Below are positions 17,540 to 25,615 of a DNA stretch of 64,000 nucleotides, one piece after another (position 1 is the first letter of the stretch; the number at the start of each line of letters is the position of its first letter). Made by a program: the position numbers and the translations under genes. The notes below the pieces were generated by a model. The model was not told the DNA's origin. It was given only the letters and a program-made list of their open reading frames with translations, and ran no database searches. The DNA is taken from contig CAWEKD010000009.1 of NCBI GenBank assembly GCA_963809545.1, forward strand, positions 248,001 to 312,000. The letters are read 5' to 3'. This DNA comes from Natronosporangium sp035305625. GTDB lineage: Bacteria > Actinomycetota > Actinomycetes > Mycobacteriales > Micromonosporaceae.

Positions 17540-18736
17540 TCAGGCCCACTGGAGAATGTGGTCCCGGTGACGCCAGGCCAGGTGAAGACAGCCGGCCGCC
17601 GCGGGGGCGATCCGGTCCTGCAGAAGCTGCGCAATGGTTTCCTCCGTAAACGGATACCGCCGCTTCACCACAGCGCCCTCGGCGTTACGGTCGACGAATC
17701 CCGCCGCCAGCTGGTCAAACACTTCCGCATCGATCACCAGGACGGTGAGGATCTCCCCCACCAGGGTAAGGGCGTCCGCGGCGAACCCGAGGCAGAAGAC
17801 CCGCAGCCGGCCTTCGGCGCGGGCCTGCTCCAGCACCCGGAACACGCCGCGGTCATACCGCACCGGATCGCCGTCGTCGCCGTATTCGGGGCTACCGAGC
17901 AGCTCCTCTGCGAACTCCCGCATGAGGTTGCGCCACAGGTCAAAGTCGACTTCGGCGGCACCGGGCCGGTCGCTGGACGGCTGGAAGATCCCCGCGGGGA
18001 TCACCTGCAGCATCCCGCCGGCCACCGCCACCCGGGTCGGGTCCCGCCGATGCAGCAGGAAGCTCGCCGCACCGGCCTCACGGCGGACAGTGAGAGTGTC
18101 GATCGACGGCAGCACCGGGCGGCGACAGAGGTCGGTAGGGTCCCCGATCAAGGAGCGGAACGGAAGATCCCGCATGGTCGGTGCGGGGGCACGAAGTCGA
18201 CCCTGTGGGTCCAGGGCCCGATCGGCCAACTCGTGCGCCAACGCCTCGTACGTGTCGATCCCGGCGAAGTAGGTGGTAGACCCCAAGGTCATCTCACCCT
18301 TACCGTCCCGCCACCCCAGCTCCACCAGCCGCCAGCTCGCGCGGTCCTCAAACAGCGCGGGACGGGCCAGGTCCTGGATGGCGTGACTGTAGCGGCGATG
18401 ACGACGCGACGAGGACACCCGGGGGCGGACGTGGCTGGTCGCTGCTTCGGTGCCGTCCAGGGTGGGGGCCGGAGCATCCGCGACATACGTCAACTGAATG
18501 TCGCTCAATTCGATCGGCTGCTCCGGCAACCACGCCGGTGGGGCGACCAGCCCGGTATCCGCCAGCTGGAGCGAAGGCGCGTACAGTCGCGCCGCCAGCC
18601 GCGCCAGCTCCGGTCGGGCCGCGTTGAGCGCCTGCCGGGTACGGCGCCACCTCTCCTGTTCTCCTCGCACCGACAGCCCCAGGTGAGAGCCGACGGCGTG
18701 CTGGTGCGCCACGGCACCCACCCGCCCCTCCGCCAT
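17540..18736 (-). CDS. Nudix-like protein of the actinobacterial 'transcriptional regulator' type
   Basis: 398 residues from ATG 18734-18736 with AGGAAGG about 7 bases upstream. An N-terminal helical part ('RRTRQALNAARPELARLAA') is followed by 'LVAPPAWLPEQPIEL', 'HRRYSHAIQDLARPALFEDR' and, at about 250-330, 'RRPVLPSIDTLTV', 'GGMLQVIPAGIFQPSS' and 'LWRNLMREFAEELLG'. The last has the REUXEE core of a Nudix box. Streptomycetes carry many such proteins, often annotated as regulators, though no helix-turn-helix is visible here. Function unknown. The downstream side faces the gene-poor stretch. Confidence 0.75.
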   Translation of the reverse strand: MAEGRVGAVAHQHAVGSHLGLSVRGEQERWRRTRQALNAARPELARLAARLYAPSLQLADTGLVAPPAWLPEQPIELSDIQLTYVADAPAPTLDGTEAATSHVRPRVSSSRRHRRYSHAIQDLARPALFEDRASWRLVELGWRDGKGEMTLGSTTYFAGIDTYEALAHELADRALDPQGRLRAPAPTMRDLPFRSLIGDPTDLCRRPVLPSIDTLTVRREAGAASFLLHRRDPTRVAVAGGMLQVIPAGIFQPSSDRPGAAEVDFDLWRNLMREFAEELLGSPEYGDDGDPVRYDRGVFRVLEQARAEGRLRVFCLGFAADALTLVGEILTVLVIDAEVFDQLAAGFVDRNAEGAVVKRRYPFTEETIAQLLQDRIAPAAAGCLHLAWRHRDHILQWA

Positions 18737-19140
18737 ATCCACCCTTCCTTGATCGACCGCGCGGAGACTCTCATAACGCTGGTGATCCTGGCAAACCGTG
18801 ACCGGCAGCGGCTCCTGGACGCTCAGCGCGCGACCGGTCACGCGTCCGGAAGTGATGTCCCGTACCGATCCCTGCGCAACCGGACATGCTGGCGGAGTGC
18901 AACCAGCGCGGTGGTTACCGCGACAGATTGCCGTCAGCGGCACGCTCCCTCCCCTGCGTTGACCCAGCCAGCTGTGGGATGCGGGATGAGTTTCGTGGCG
19001 CTACTCAGGCATGGCGCTAGCAGCAGCGGGGCAAGAACTGCTCAGGAAGCGGCGCTGGGCCGGGGCGCAGCGGGTATGCACCGGTCCCACCGCATCTACC
19101 GACGCGACAGGTCCTCGACCCGTTCGAGAAGGAGACCACC
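18737..19140. other. Gene-free divergent interval
   Basis: 404 bases between the divergent Nudix-like and AHSA1-like genes. I see no coherent frame, repeat or RNA here; it presumably holds both promoters. Confidence 0.4.
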
Positions 19141-19626
19141 GTGACCGTCACCAGCGTCGACAAGGACTTCGACCGCCTAACCCTCACCCTCACCGCGGAC
19201 TTTGATGCCCCGATTGATCAAGTGTGGGAGGTGTGGGCTGACCCTCGTCAGCTGGAGCAGTGGTGGGGTCCCCCGCACTATCCGGCAAAGGTGGAGGAGC
19301 ACGATCTCACCTCTGGCGGGGATGTCAGCTACTACATGACCAGTCCGGACCGGGAGATCTACCACGGCTGGTGGCGGGTCATGACCGTCGACCCGCCGCA
19401 TTCGCTGGAGTTCACCGAAGGGTTCGCCGACGACGACCGTCAGCCGATGCTCGACGCGCCCATCACCATGATGCGGATGCAGCTGACTGAACACGGCGAC
19501 GGCACCCGGATGGAGCTGCACTCCACCTTCGACTCCCGGGAGGAGATGGAGCAGCTGATGAACATGGGCATGTCGGAAGGCCTGCAGGAAGCGGTCGATC
19601 AGATCGACGATCTGCTCACCGACTAA
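19141..19626 (+). CDS. SRPBCC / AHSA1-like protein
   Basis: The 161-residue protein has the START-like fold: 'LTADFDAPIDQVWEVWADPR' , 'LEQWWGPPHYPAKVEEHDL', 'GDVSYYMTSPD', 'MRMQLTEHGDGTRMELHSTF' and a long C-terminal helix 'EGLQEAVDQIDDLL'. Such proteins bind hydrophobic ligands or act like the Hsp90 activator Aha1; bacterial members are often co-transcribed with an ArsR regulator, which is absent here. The start is GTG with GAAGGAG 8 bases before it. Confidence 0.9.
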   Translation: MTVTSVDKDFDRLTLTLTADFDAPIDQVWEVWADPRQLEQWWGPPHYPAKVEEHDLTSGGDVSYYMTSPDREIYHGWWRVMTVDPPHSLEFTEGFADDDRQPMLDAPITMMRMQLTEHGDGTRMELHSTFDSREEMEQLMNMGMSEGLQEAVDQIDDLLTD

Positions 19627-19687
19627 CTCGGGACCTCCCCGCCGCTAGCAAGTGTGGTTGACGTGGGCGGGTCGTGACGCAACTCCC

Positions 19688-19990
19688 TCAGCACCTGTCG
19701 CGCCATGACCCGCCCGCGGGGAGGCGGTGAAGAACAGTCCAGACCGTCGGCCCTGCCAGATGATTCGCGAACGCGATGGCGCCCAAGAATGCCAACGGGA
19801 ATGCCACCCCCTCCAGATAGCTCGGCGACGGTGACGGCAGCCATGGGTCGGGTGGGAAAGCACCGGGCCCGTAAGAGTCCGGCAGCGGCTGTCAGGCGGC
19901 TGCGGTGATACCGAAAAAGTCGAGCCACGCCAGCAGTTACCTCAGGACGGGTCGAGCCGCAGCGCTGGTGCAGCGTCACGAACAGCGTAC
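19688..19990 (-). pseudogene. Decayed membrane-protein fragment
   Basis: On the minus strand, from TAT at 19817-19819 down to TGA 19688-19690, one frame reads 'YLEGVAFPLAFLGAIAFANH' and then 'LAGPTVWTVLHRL', clearly a membrane segment. Upstream in the same frame are 'LLAWLDFFGITAAA' (about 19890-19935) and in-frame stops (TGA, TAA). No start codon or ribosome binding site frames it. I read it as the remains of a membrane-protein gene whose family I cannot name. Confidence 0.35.
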
Positions 19991-20335
19991 GTCGCTGACG
20001 GGATCAGGGACTTCCCGACCGGTATGATCCGGTCGCGCGCGGTGGGTCACCCACCACATCAGCGATCTCAGCAGCTCCACTACGGATTGTGGAACACCAT
20101 GCGGCCCCGGTACGCCTGTTCACCTGCCGCGCGGTGACGGACGCTTTCTTTCTGATCACTGTGGGGTTGCGACTACAGATTCATCCGCATCTGGCGTCTG
20201 TTCGACGTTTTCCTCGCCCGGCCGATGACGATCATTGCAGACGGGCATGGAACGTGTCACCGCCATTGATCAATTATCCACTCCGCCTAGATTGATCTCG
20301 ATCATTCACGCCACGATCACTTCAAAGATCACGAT

Positions 20336-20379
20336 CTTCACCACATGTAACCGAAAGCTTCACCACATGTAGCCGAAAG
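20336..20379. repeat. Tandem duplication of a 22-base unit
   Basis: CTTCACCACATGTAACCGAA plus AG at 20336-20357 is directly repeated at 20358-20379 with a single A-to-G change. It lies in an AT-rich stretch 17 bases upstream of the -35 element of the secreted-protein promoter, where activator sites would be expected. Confidence 0.7.
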
Positions 20380-20395
20380 TATGAGCTGTGCTACA

Positions 20396-20424
20396 TTGAC
20401 GACCATCATCGTTACAGCTAGCAT
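20396..20424 (+). promoter_or_regulatory. Sigma70-type promoter of the secreted protein gene
   Basis: TTGACG at 20396-20401 and TAGCAT at 20419-20424 are separated by exactly 17 bases, in an AT-rich stretch 73 bases before the start codon at 20497. Expected transcription start about 20431. Confidence 0.55.
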
Positions 20425-20434
20425 CCCGTTCGTG

Positions 20435-20456
20435 ACAGATAGATATATCTATCTGT
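20435..20456. promoter_or_regulatory. Perfect 22-base palindrome at the transcription start (operator candidate)
   Basis: ACAGATAGATA at 20435-20445 is followed immediately by its exact reverse complement TATCTATCTGT at 20446-20456. It sits just downstream of the predicted -10 element and 40 bases before the start codon, the classic place for a repressor operator; alternatively it is a 5'-UTR hairpin. No cognate regulator gene adjoins it. Confidence 0.6.
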
Positions 20457-20496
20457 ATCACTATTGCATCCCATCGTTCCCTAAAGGAGGGAAGCT

Positions 20497-21519
20497 ATGT
20501 CTCGCGCACCGTTCGGCTTGGCAAGACGTGCGGTCGTTCTGGCTGCGGGAGTCGCACTGACCGCCACCATGGTGTCGGCTCCGACGACCGGCCAGGCTTC
20601 CGAACTCCGCAAGTCGGCCCGGGCCGCCACCGAGGTGGTGCCGGTCGTCGCCGACCTGCAGATCACCCGCACCACTGTGGATACAGCAGTCGAGCGGCAG
20701 ATCGAACGGGAGATCCACCACTTCTACCGGGACAGCATGGCGCGTACCCGCGTCGAGTCGGGGACGTCGGTCACCATCACCGACCCAGTTGCCCAGGTCA
20801 GCATCATCCTGGACACCGAGGCACGCACCTTCCAGCAGATCCCGCTGGACCAGGCTCGCCCAGAGGCGGCGGACCGACCGACTGATGTCACCCACCACCA
20901 GCAACTGTCGTCGTCACAGCCCCTCGGTGAAATCATGATCGAGGGTGTGGCGGTAGAGGGCTGGCACTTCACCGTCACCGCCCCGGAGCAGGACGGCCTC
21001 TCCGGTCAGTCGTACGAGGTCACCCGCTGGATGTCCGCCGACCTTCAGCTGCCCGTGGTGACCCGGGTGGTCTACCCCGACGGCAGGGTGCACGAGGAGC
21101 GGTACACCAACATTCAGACCGGCACTGAGCCGGCGACGGAGCTGTTCCAGATCCCTGCCGGCTACCAGGAGGCCGGTACGACCGGTGGGCACGTGCAGTA
21201 CTTCTGCCCGGTCGCGTGGACCGATCTGGTGATCATCACCAGCATCGGCAGCTACCTGGGCAGTGGGATCGTGACCGCCTTGACCGACGCCTCCCTCAAC
21301 TGCTACTTCGTCGCCGATGCGGCCTCCTTCGAGTACCCGATGGATGGATACCCGCTCTGGCCGCTGGGTCTGTCGATTGACGAGTGGCTGGTCTACGACA
21401 CCGGCCTGCCGGTACCGTGGCTGCCGTACACCGCGTTCGGGTTCCTGTCCTTCGCCGCCCAGAGCCCGACCGGCGAGCTGACCATCGTCGAGTCGCTGGT
21501 GATCCTGGACATCTTCTAA
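20497..21519 (+). CDS. Secreted protein of unknown function
   Basis: 340 residues with a Sec signal peptide ('LARRAVVLAAGVALTATMVS', cleavage about 34-35 after AQAS-like residues). The mature part is mostly beta: 'VTITDPVAQVSIILDTEART', 'MIEGVAVEGWHFTVTAPEQD', 'MSADLQLPVVTRVVYPDGRV', a pattern like LolA/DUF4412-type proteins that carry lipid or sense modified substrates. The C-terminal third is hydrophobic and aromatic ('WLPYTAFGFLSFAAQSP'). A strong AGGAGGG lies 9 bases before the ATG. Regulated presumably through the repeat, promoter and palindrome just upstream. Confidence 0.75.
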   Translation: MSRAPFGLARRAVVLAAGVALTATMVSAPTTGQASELRKSARAATEVVPVVADLQITRTTVDTAVERQIEREIHHFYRDSMARTRVESGTSVTITDPVAQVSIILDTEARTFQQIPLDQARPEAADRPTDVTHHQQLSSSQPLGEIMIEGVAVEGWHFTVTAPEQDGLSGQSYEVTRWMSADLQLPVVTRVVYPDGRVHEERYTNIQTGTEPATELFQIPAGYQEAGTTGGHVQYFCPVAWTDLVIITSIGSYLGSGIVTALTDASLNCYFVADAASFEYPMDGYPLWPLGLSIDEWLVYDTGLPVPWLPYTAFGFLSFAAQSPTGELTIVESLVILDIF

Positions 21520-21554
21520 GCCTGGACGCCTGACTCTCCTCCACAACAGATCTC

Positions 21555-21585
21555 AGCGCTGGACCCGGTTCCCGGGTCCAGCGCT
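21555..21585. terminator. Hairpin between convergent genes
   Basis: AGCGCTGGACCCGG / CCGGGTCCAGCGCT, a perfect 14-bp stem with a 3-base loop, between the convergent secreted-protein and lipoprotein genes. It can serve both directions. Confidence 0.7.
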
Positions 21586-21630
21586 CTGCCCGCTACCGGC
21601 CCCGACGGCGAGCTATCGCACGAATATCTG

Positions 21631-22353
21631 CTACGGAACGTCTTCCGGGCCATGGACCGCCCACTGATCACAGCTGGCTTCCGCTTCCGCCTGGGAGATC
21701 CCCTCAGGAAACCAACGGTCGTCATCAGGATTGAAAATGAGGTGCTGCACCCGCCAATAGTCGTCTCCGTAGAGCTCCGGATCCCGAACGACATAGTACG
21801 AATGCAGGTCATAACGGTAGGGCCCAGACTGCCTCGGCTCCCCCGCCAGCCCCTCCGTGGTGAACCATCCGTTGTCATAGCACATGAGGACCAGTGCCTC
21901 ATCCGCCTTGACAAGCTCCGCGGCGAGCAGCCGGATCCACCGCGGCCCGGTCATTCTCACGTTCCTGTCACTTCGGTTCGGATAATGACCAGTAAGGACA
22001 TCAAGGTGGATCTCCTTTAATTTGGAGGTGGTAAACCAGTCTAGAATAGCGAGGTGTTCTGGCTGACGAGGATACGGCTGAAGCAGGAGCCACTCAGAAG
22101 TGCTTTCGTAGTACTGCACAGCAATAATTGCCGCGTCCACGTCAGGGTCGCCCTGTGGGGCGATCTCCCAATAAAACGGCCGCTCCGGCGACCCCTCAAG
22201 CGGAATCATCCGCAACGCCTGCTCATAGGAGATGGGTGTTGCTTCAGGCGTAGCCAGCTCCGCACTTCCTTCGCCGCCGACATCTGTGCAGCCAGCCGCA
22301 GCCACCAACAGCATCACCGCGGCACCAAGCCGCCACCGACACCGCCCCATCAT
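21631..22353 (-). CDS. Lipoprotein of WxG/lipoprotein module A
   Basis: The 240-residue protein has a lipoprotein signal peptide ('LGAAVMLLVAAAGCTDVGGE'; lipobox Cys about residue 22). The mature part is acidic and aromatic, with 'ALVLMCYDNGW' and a C-terminal 'ASCDQWAVHGPED'. These two motifs recur in the lipoprotein at 54651-55391 ('GVCTDIGWW', 'ACRDWAVHDLEE'), so the two proteins are homologous, and each follows a large WxG protein. The start overlaps the stop of the upstream gene (ATGATG/TGA). GC is lower than the window average: 31 of 60 bases in 22081-22140 by hand count. Confidence 0.8.
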   Translation of the reverse strand: MMGRCRWRLGAAVMLLVAAAGCTDVGGEGSAELATPEATPISYEQALRMIPLEGSPERPFYWEIAPQGDPDVDAAIIAVQYYESTSEWLLLQPYPRQPEHLAILDWFTTSKLKEIHLDVLTGHYPNRSDRNVRMTGPRWIRLLAAELVKADEALVLMCYDNGWFTTEGLAGEPRQSGPYRYDLHSYYVVRDPELYGDDYWRVQHLIFNPDDDRWFPEGISQAEAEASCDQWAVHGPEDVP

Positions 22354-24956
22354 CGGAAGCTCTCCAGATCGAACTTCACAATACCGAATCCCAAGTCATA
22401 CCACCCAACCGCCGTTGCGACCTCGTCGTACTCCGATCCGCGTTCTGCAATGTGCGCCTTCCATATCATCCATTGATTATCGCCCCATTCGACCATGGGG
22501 ATGGGTTCACCGTTTCGTAGTAGCCGCTCAGGCAAGGTGGCGATCTGATCCGGAGTGAGGTTACGGTACAGCGCCGCATGCGCTAGCAACTCGACTTCCG
22601 TCCGCCCTAGCTCACGAATCTCCCCTACTTGCCAGTTCGTATCCCCGGTCCGGTTGATCTGGGCATCCCTCTCCATCTGGTCCAGTACCTCGTGAATCAT
22701 CCGCCCCACCGGCTCCGCAAGGTCGAAGCTGTCAAACAGCAGATGGCCCAGCAGGTTCTGGCCAGCCAATATCCGGTTGAATTCTTGGTCGCCCGCCTCC
22801 TGGTCAGCCGAGATGGCGCTAGCCTGTCCGAAATCCAATGCCCCGAAAATCATCCCGAGTGGCCTTCCCGCCCATTGGACTGCCTCGGTCAATCGTTCAT
22901 CGACCGTGGGTGCTCCCGACTCCGGTGATAGGTAGTAGTCGTACGTAGCGCTGGCGTAGATAGTCGCGGCGACAGCTAGCTGCTCTCGGGCGTACGGATC
23001 CTTGCCCAGGTCAGCCAGGACCCGCTTGACGTGTAGGGGGTTTGCTCGGACCTCCCACTCCCCCGCCTGGTCTTCTTGCGGAGGATATTGAGTCAGGTTG
23101 AAGAACATGTCGTCGATGTAGAACGTCATGATGCGAGCGATCGAGTCACGCACGACCGGCGGGATCAAGTCGGACTTGCTGAACAGTTCCGCCTGCTCAC
23201 ACCCCACCTTCCCCCGCCCGCTGGGGTCGTTCGGATAACCTTTGGCCTCTTCATCGGTGGCTAGCTCGTAAATGATCGACTCTACAATCCGGTGGGAGCG
23301 GTAGTCCGGATCGATAGTGGTCGCCTTGACCAGCACCTCGCCCAACAGGTCCAGGCCTGAGTAGCCATTATCAAGCTCGCGGAGCACTACTCGCTCCCCA
23401 GGCCATACCCGATCGGTGAGTAGATAGTTCACCCGTTCCAGCCGGCCATTATCGGTAGGATCGAATATCATCCCTGAGGTCATCTCAGAGACCACTCTCG
23501 AGACAATAGCTGTTATTGGGTCGGTCGACTTAGAATTCGACTGCGCATCATCGGTGTCATCACACCGCTCGTCATCGGTTTTCTCATCGAGGTCGTCGAA
23601 CCGGACTTCGTCAGTGAAGAAGGCCCGCGCGGCCTCCGGATCCCGGTTCAGCGCCTTCAGCAATCCGATCACTGGATCGTAGCCAGATTCCTCGTTATCG
23701 ACCCAGTTCAGCCGAAGCGGCAGCGCCCCGTGGGACTGGGAAGTGTCGTACCAGATCGGGACTCCCTCGCCACCCACCTCCGACCAACCCGCGGTGCGCT
23801 CAAAGTGGAGCATGTGGCCGCCGATCAGCCGCAGGAAGTAGGGGTCATATTCCGCCTGGGGTGGCCGCAACAGCACTCCGATCAACTGGTATCCATAGAC
23901 CGGGTTGGCGACGGTCATCCCGTCGTCCGGGTACGGCACCACGATCTCCAGCTCTTCCTGGCCCAGGATGATCAGCTCGGCTATCCACTCGGAGGGGAGC
24001 TCATATCGACCGGGCACGTACCGGTCCCCAGGCCCCTCAGGCATGATCCCGGTGTGAGTGGTGGCGGTAGCCAACGCCACCCCCAGCCCGGTCTGGACGG
24101 CGCCGACCAGCGCGGCCAGGTCTTTGTCTGGTTGCTGATCCAGCTGGAGGAAGGCGACTTTACCGGTGAGCTGCAGCAGCCCGTCTGGCCCGATCGTGCT
24201 CAGGAAGTGGTAGGCGAACACCTCGTCGTCGGCGTACTGCTCCAGCACCTCCGCCAGTCGTTCCAGTTCCTCCTCAGTGGGGCGGTAGGAGGGGTCGTTG
24301 ATCCGGGTGACCAGTTCCCCCAGTTCGTCGGCCAGGCGCTCCATGGCATTGGCGTGCCAGGTGGGTAGGAACACCGCGACCGCGCCCTCCGGGGAGGACC
24401 AGGCCGGTGACCGCTGAAGCAGCCCCAGGTGCGACTCGGTCGGTCCCTCCCGCAGCATCGCCGCCACCGTGCTCGCGCCCTCCTCGATGTACTCGCGGTA
24501 CGCCTCCCACCAGCGCTGGCGTAGCTCCCGCTCTACCTCCTCTCGGGCAGCCAGCAGCTCGCCCTCGGCGGCGTCCTCCGCCACTCCCCACCGGGTGGCG
24601 GCGGCGTTGGCGCGTTCCTGCTCCAGTCGGTTGACCGCGGCGTTGAACAAGTGCACTCGGTCCCGCCAGTACCACAGTGGCCCACTGATCCAGGCCAGAG
24701 CGCTGATGACCGCCTGCGCCTGCTCCTGCACCGGCCGCGGGGCAGCCCGTAGCTCTGGTGCGGCCAGACCGCTCCAGTCGGCCTCGGCCAGCCGCATCCG
24801 CTGATTGAGCACCGCATCGTGGTCGATGCCGCGGTTAGCCAGCCGCACAAATCGGTCGGCTAGCTCCTCCAGGTCCGCCAAAGGTGCGGGGTGACGCTCG
24901 AACGGGACCAGGCTGATGTCGGTTTCCAGGACACCAGCCAGCTTGCCGTAGTCCAC
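22350..24956 (-). CDS. Large WxG-domain protein of module A (DUF6571-like)
   Basis: 868 residues from GTG 24954-24956, chosen because AGGAAGGA lies 9 bases upstream; ATG 24996-24998 is an alternative. No signal peptide or membrane segment. The N-terminal helical domain (about 20-130) has the WxG signature 'EADWSGLAAPEL', then 'ALAWISGPLWYWRDRVHLFN'. A long region follows ('YIEEGASTVAAMLREGPT', 'GLGVALATATTHTG', 'VYGYQLIGVLLRP') and a C-terminus with 'LPERLLRNGEPIPMVEWG'. All of these align with the 52196-54694 protein. The repetitive central part looks like DUF6571-type proteins of actinomycetes. Export by a type VII system is inferred. The C-terminal coding half is lower in GC (60 of 120 bases in 23461-23580). 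Confidence 0.82.
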   Translation of the reverse strand: MDYGKLAGVLETDISLVPFERHPAPLADLEELADRFVRLANRGIDHDAVLNQRMRLAEADWSGLAAPELRAAPRPVQEQAQAVISALAWISGPLWYWRDRVHLFNAAVNRLEQERANAAATRWGVAEDAAEGELLAAREEVERELRQRWWEAYREYIEEGASTVAAMLREGPTESHLGLLQRSPAWSSPEGAVAVFLPTWHANAMERLADELGELVTRINDPSYRPTEEELERLAEVLEQYADDEVFAYHFLSTIGPDGLLQLTGKVAFLQLDQQPDKDLAALVGAVQTGLGVALATATTHTGIMPEGPGDRYVPGRYELPSEWIAELIILGQEELEIVVPYPDDGMTVANPVYGYQLIGVLLRPPQAEYDPYFLRLIGGHMLHFERTAGWSEVGGEGVPIWYDTSQSHGALPLRLNWVDNEESGYDPVIGLLKALNRDPEAARAFFTDEVRFDDLDEKTDDERCDDTDDAQSNSKSTDPITAIVSRVVSEMTSGMIFDPTDNGRLERVNYLLTDRVWPGERVVLRELDNGYSGLDLLGEVLVKATTIDPDYRSHRIVESIIYELATDEEAKGYPNDPSGRGKVGCEQAELFSKSDLIPPVVRDSIARIMTFYIDDMFFNLTQYPPQEDQAGEWEVRANPLHVKRVLADLGKDPYAREQLAVAATIYASATYDYYLSPESGAPTVDERLTEAVQWAGRPLGMIFGALDFGQASAISADQEAGDQEFNRILAGQNLLGHLLFDSFDLAEPVGRMIHEVLDQMERDAQINRTGDTNWQVGEIRELGRTEVELLAHAALYRNLTPDQIATLPERLLRNGEPIPMVEWGDNQWMIWKAHIAERGSEYDEVATAVGWYDLGFGIVKFDLESFR

Positions 24957-25093
24957 GCCGGGTTGTCCTTCCTGCATCAATGGTGCGCAACCGTACATGG
25001 CGGGCACCTTACCAACCGCATACAAACCGCGTGTGAGGTTGAGTAGAGCGTCATGAATGTCGTATGTCCGATCTTGACGGTGTGGCCTCTACC

Positions 25094-25573
25094 ATGAGGA
25101 GAATGGCGATCCAGGTGGCGGTGTGTGGGCCACGCGAGTGCACTGAGGAAGAAGCGCAGCACGCGTACCGGGTCGGGCAGCTGCTGGCCGAGCGCGGCGC
25201 GGTGGTGATCTGCGGTGGCGGCACCGGGGTGATGGCGGCGGCCGCGGCCGGTGCTCGCTCCCGCAACGGAGTCGTCATCGGCATCCGGCCCGGGCCGGAC
25301 CGCACCGGCGCCTCCCCTGACCTGACCGTCACCATCTCCACCAACCTGGGCGAGGCCCGCAATGCGGTCATCGTGTGGTCGGCGGACGCGGTGATCGCGA
25401 TCGGTGGCTCCTGGGGCACCCTGTCGGAGATCGCGCTGGCGATGCGCCGCGGCGCGATACCGGTGATCACCCTGGGTGGGTGGCGGGTCGTGGACGCTGC
25501 CGGTGCCCCGCTACCGGGTCCGGTGGCTGCCGCCTCTCCGGAAGAGGCGGTCACGCTCGCCCTGACCCGTTAG
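25094..25573 (+). CDS. LOG-family / TIGR00725-type nucleotide-binding protein
   Basis: About 159 residues. 'IQVAVCGPRECTEEEAQHAY' starts a Rossmann fold, with 'AVVICGGGTGVMAAAAAGAR' and the LOG-type motif 'AVIAIGGSWGTLSEIALAMR' (GGxGT..E). LOG proteins include cytokinin-activating phosphoribohydrolases; this shorter branch (TIGR00725) is of unknown substrate. Three in-frame ATGs are close together; 25094 or 25103 are favoured because homologues begin near 'MAIQVAV'. It is divergent from module A, with about 140 bases between. Confidence 0.85.
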   Translation: MRRMAIQVAVCGPRECTEEEAQHAYRVGQLLAERGAVVICGGGTGVMAAAAAGARSRNGVVIGIRPGPDRTGASPDLTVTISTNLGEARNAVIVWSADAVIAIGGSWGTLSEIALAMRRGAIPVITLGGWRVVDAAGAPLPGPVAAASPEEAVTLALTR

Positions 25574-25615
25574 GGTCCGGCCCTCACGGCCGGCCCGTTA
25601 CGGGAGGATAGGCGG

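Noticed and set aside
22350..24956. Module A large protein as a polymorphic toxin with a variable C-terminal toxin domain
   Set aside because: Its C-terminal end aligns with that of the module B protein, no known toxin motif is visible, and the partner gene is a lipoprotein rather than a cytoplasmic immunity protein.
25576..25593. CCGGCC-CTCAC-GGCCGG as a terminator after the LOG-family gene
   Set aside because: Only 6 bp of stem, and the methyltransferase ribosome binding region follows at once; cotranscription is more likely.
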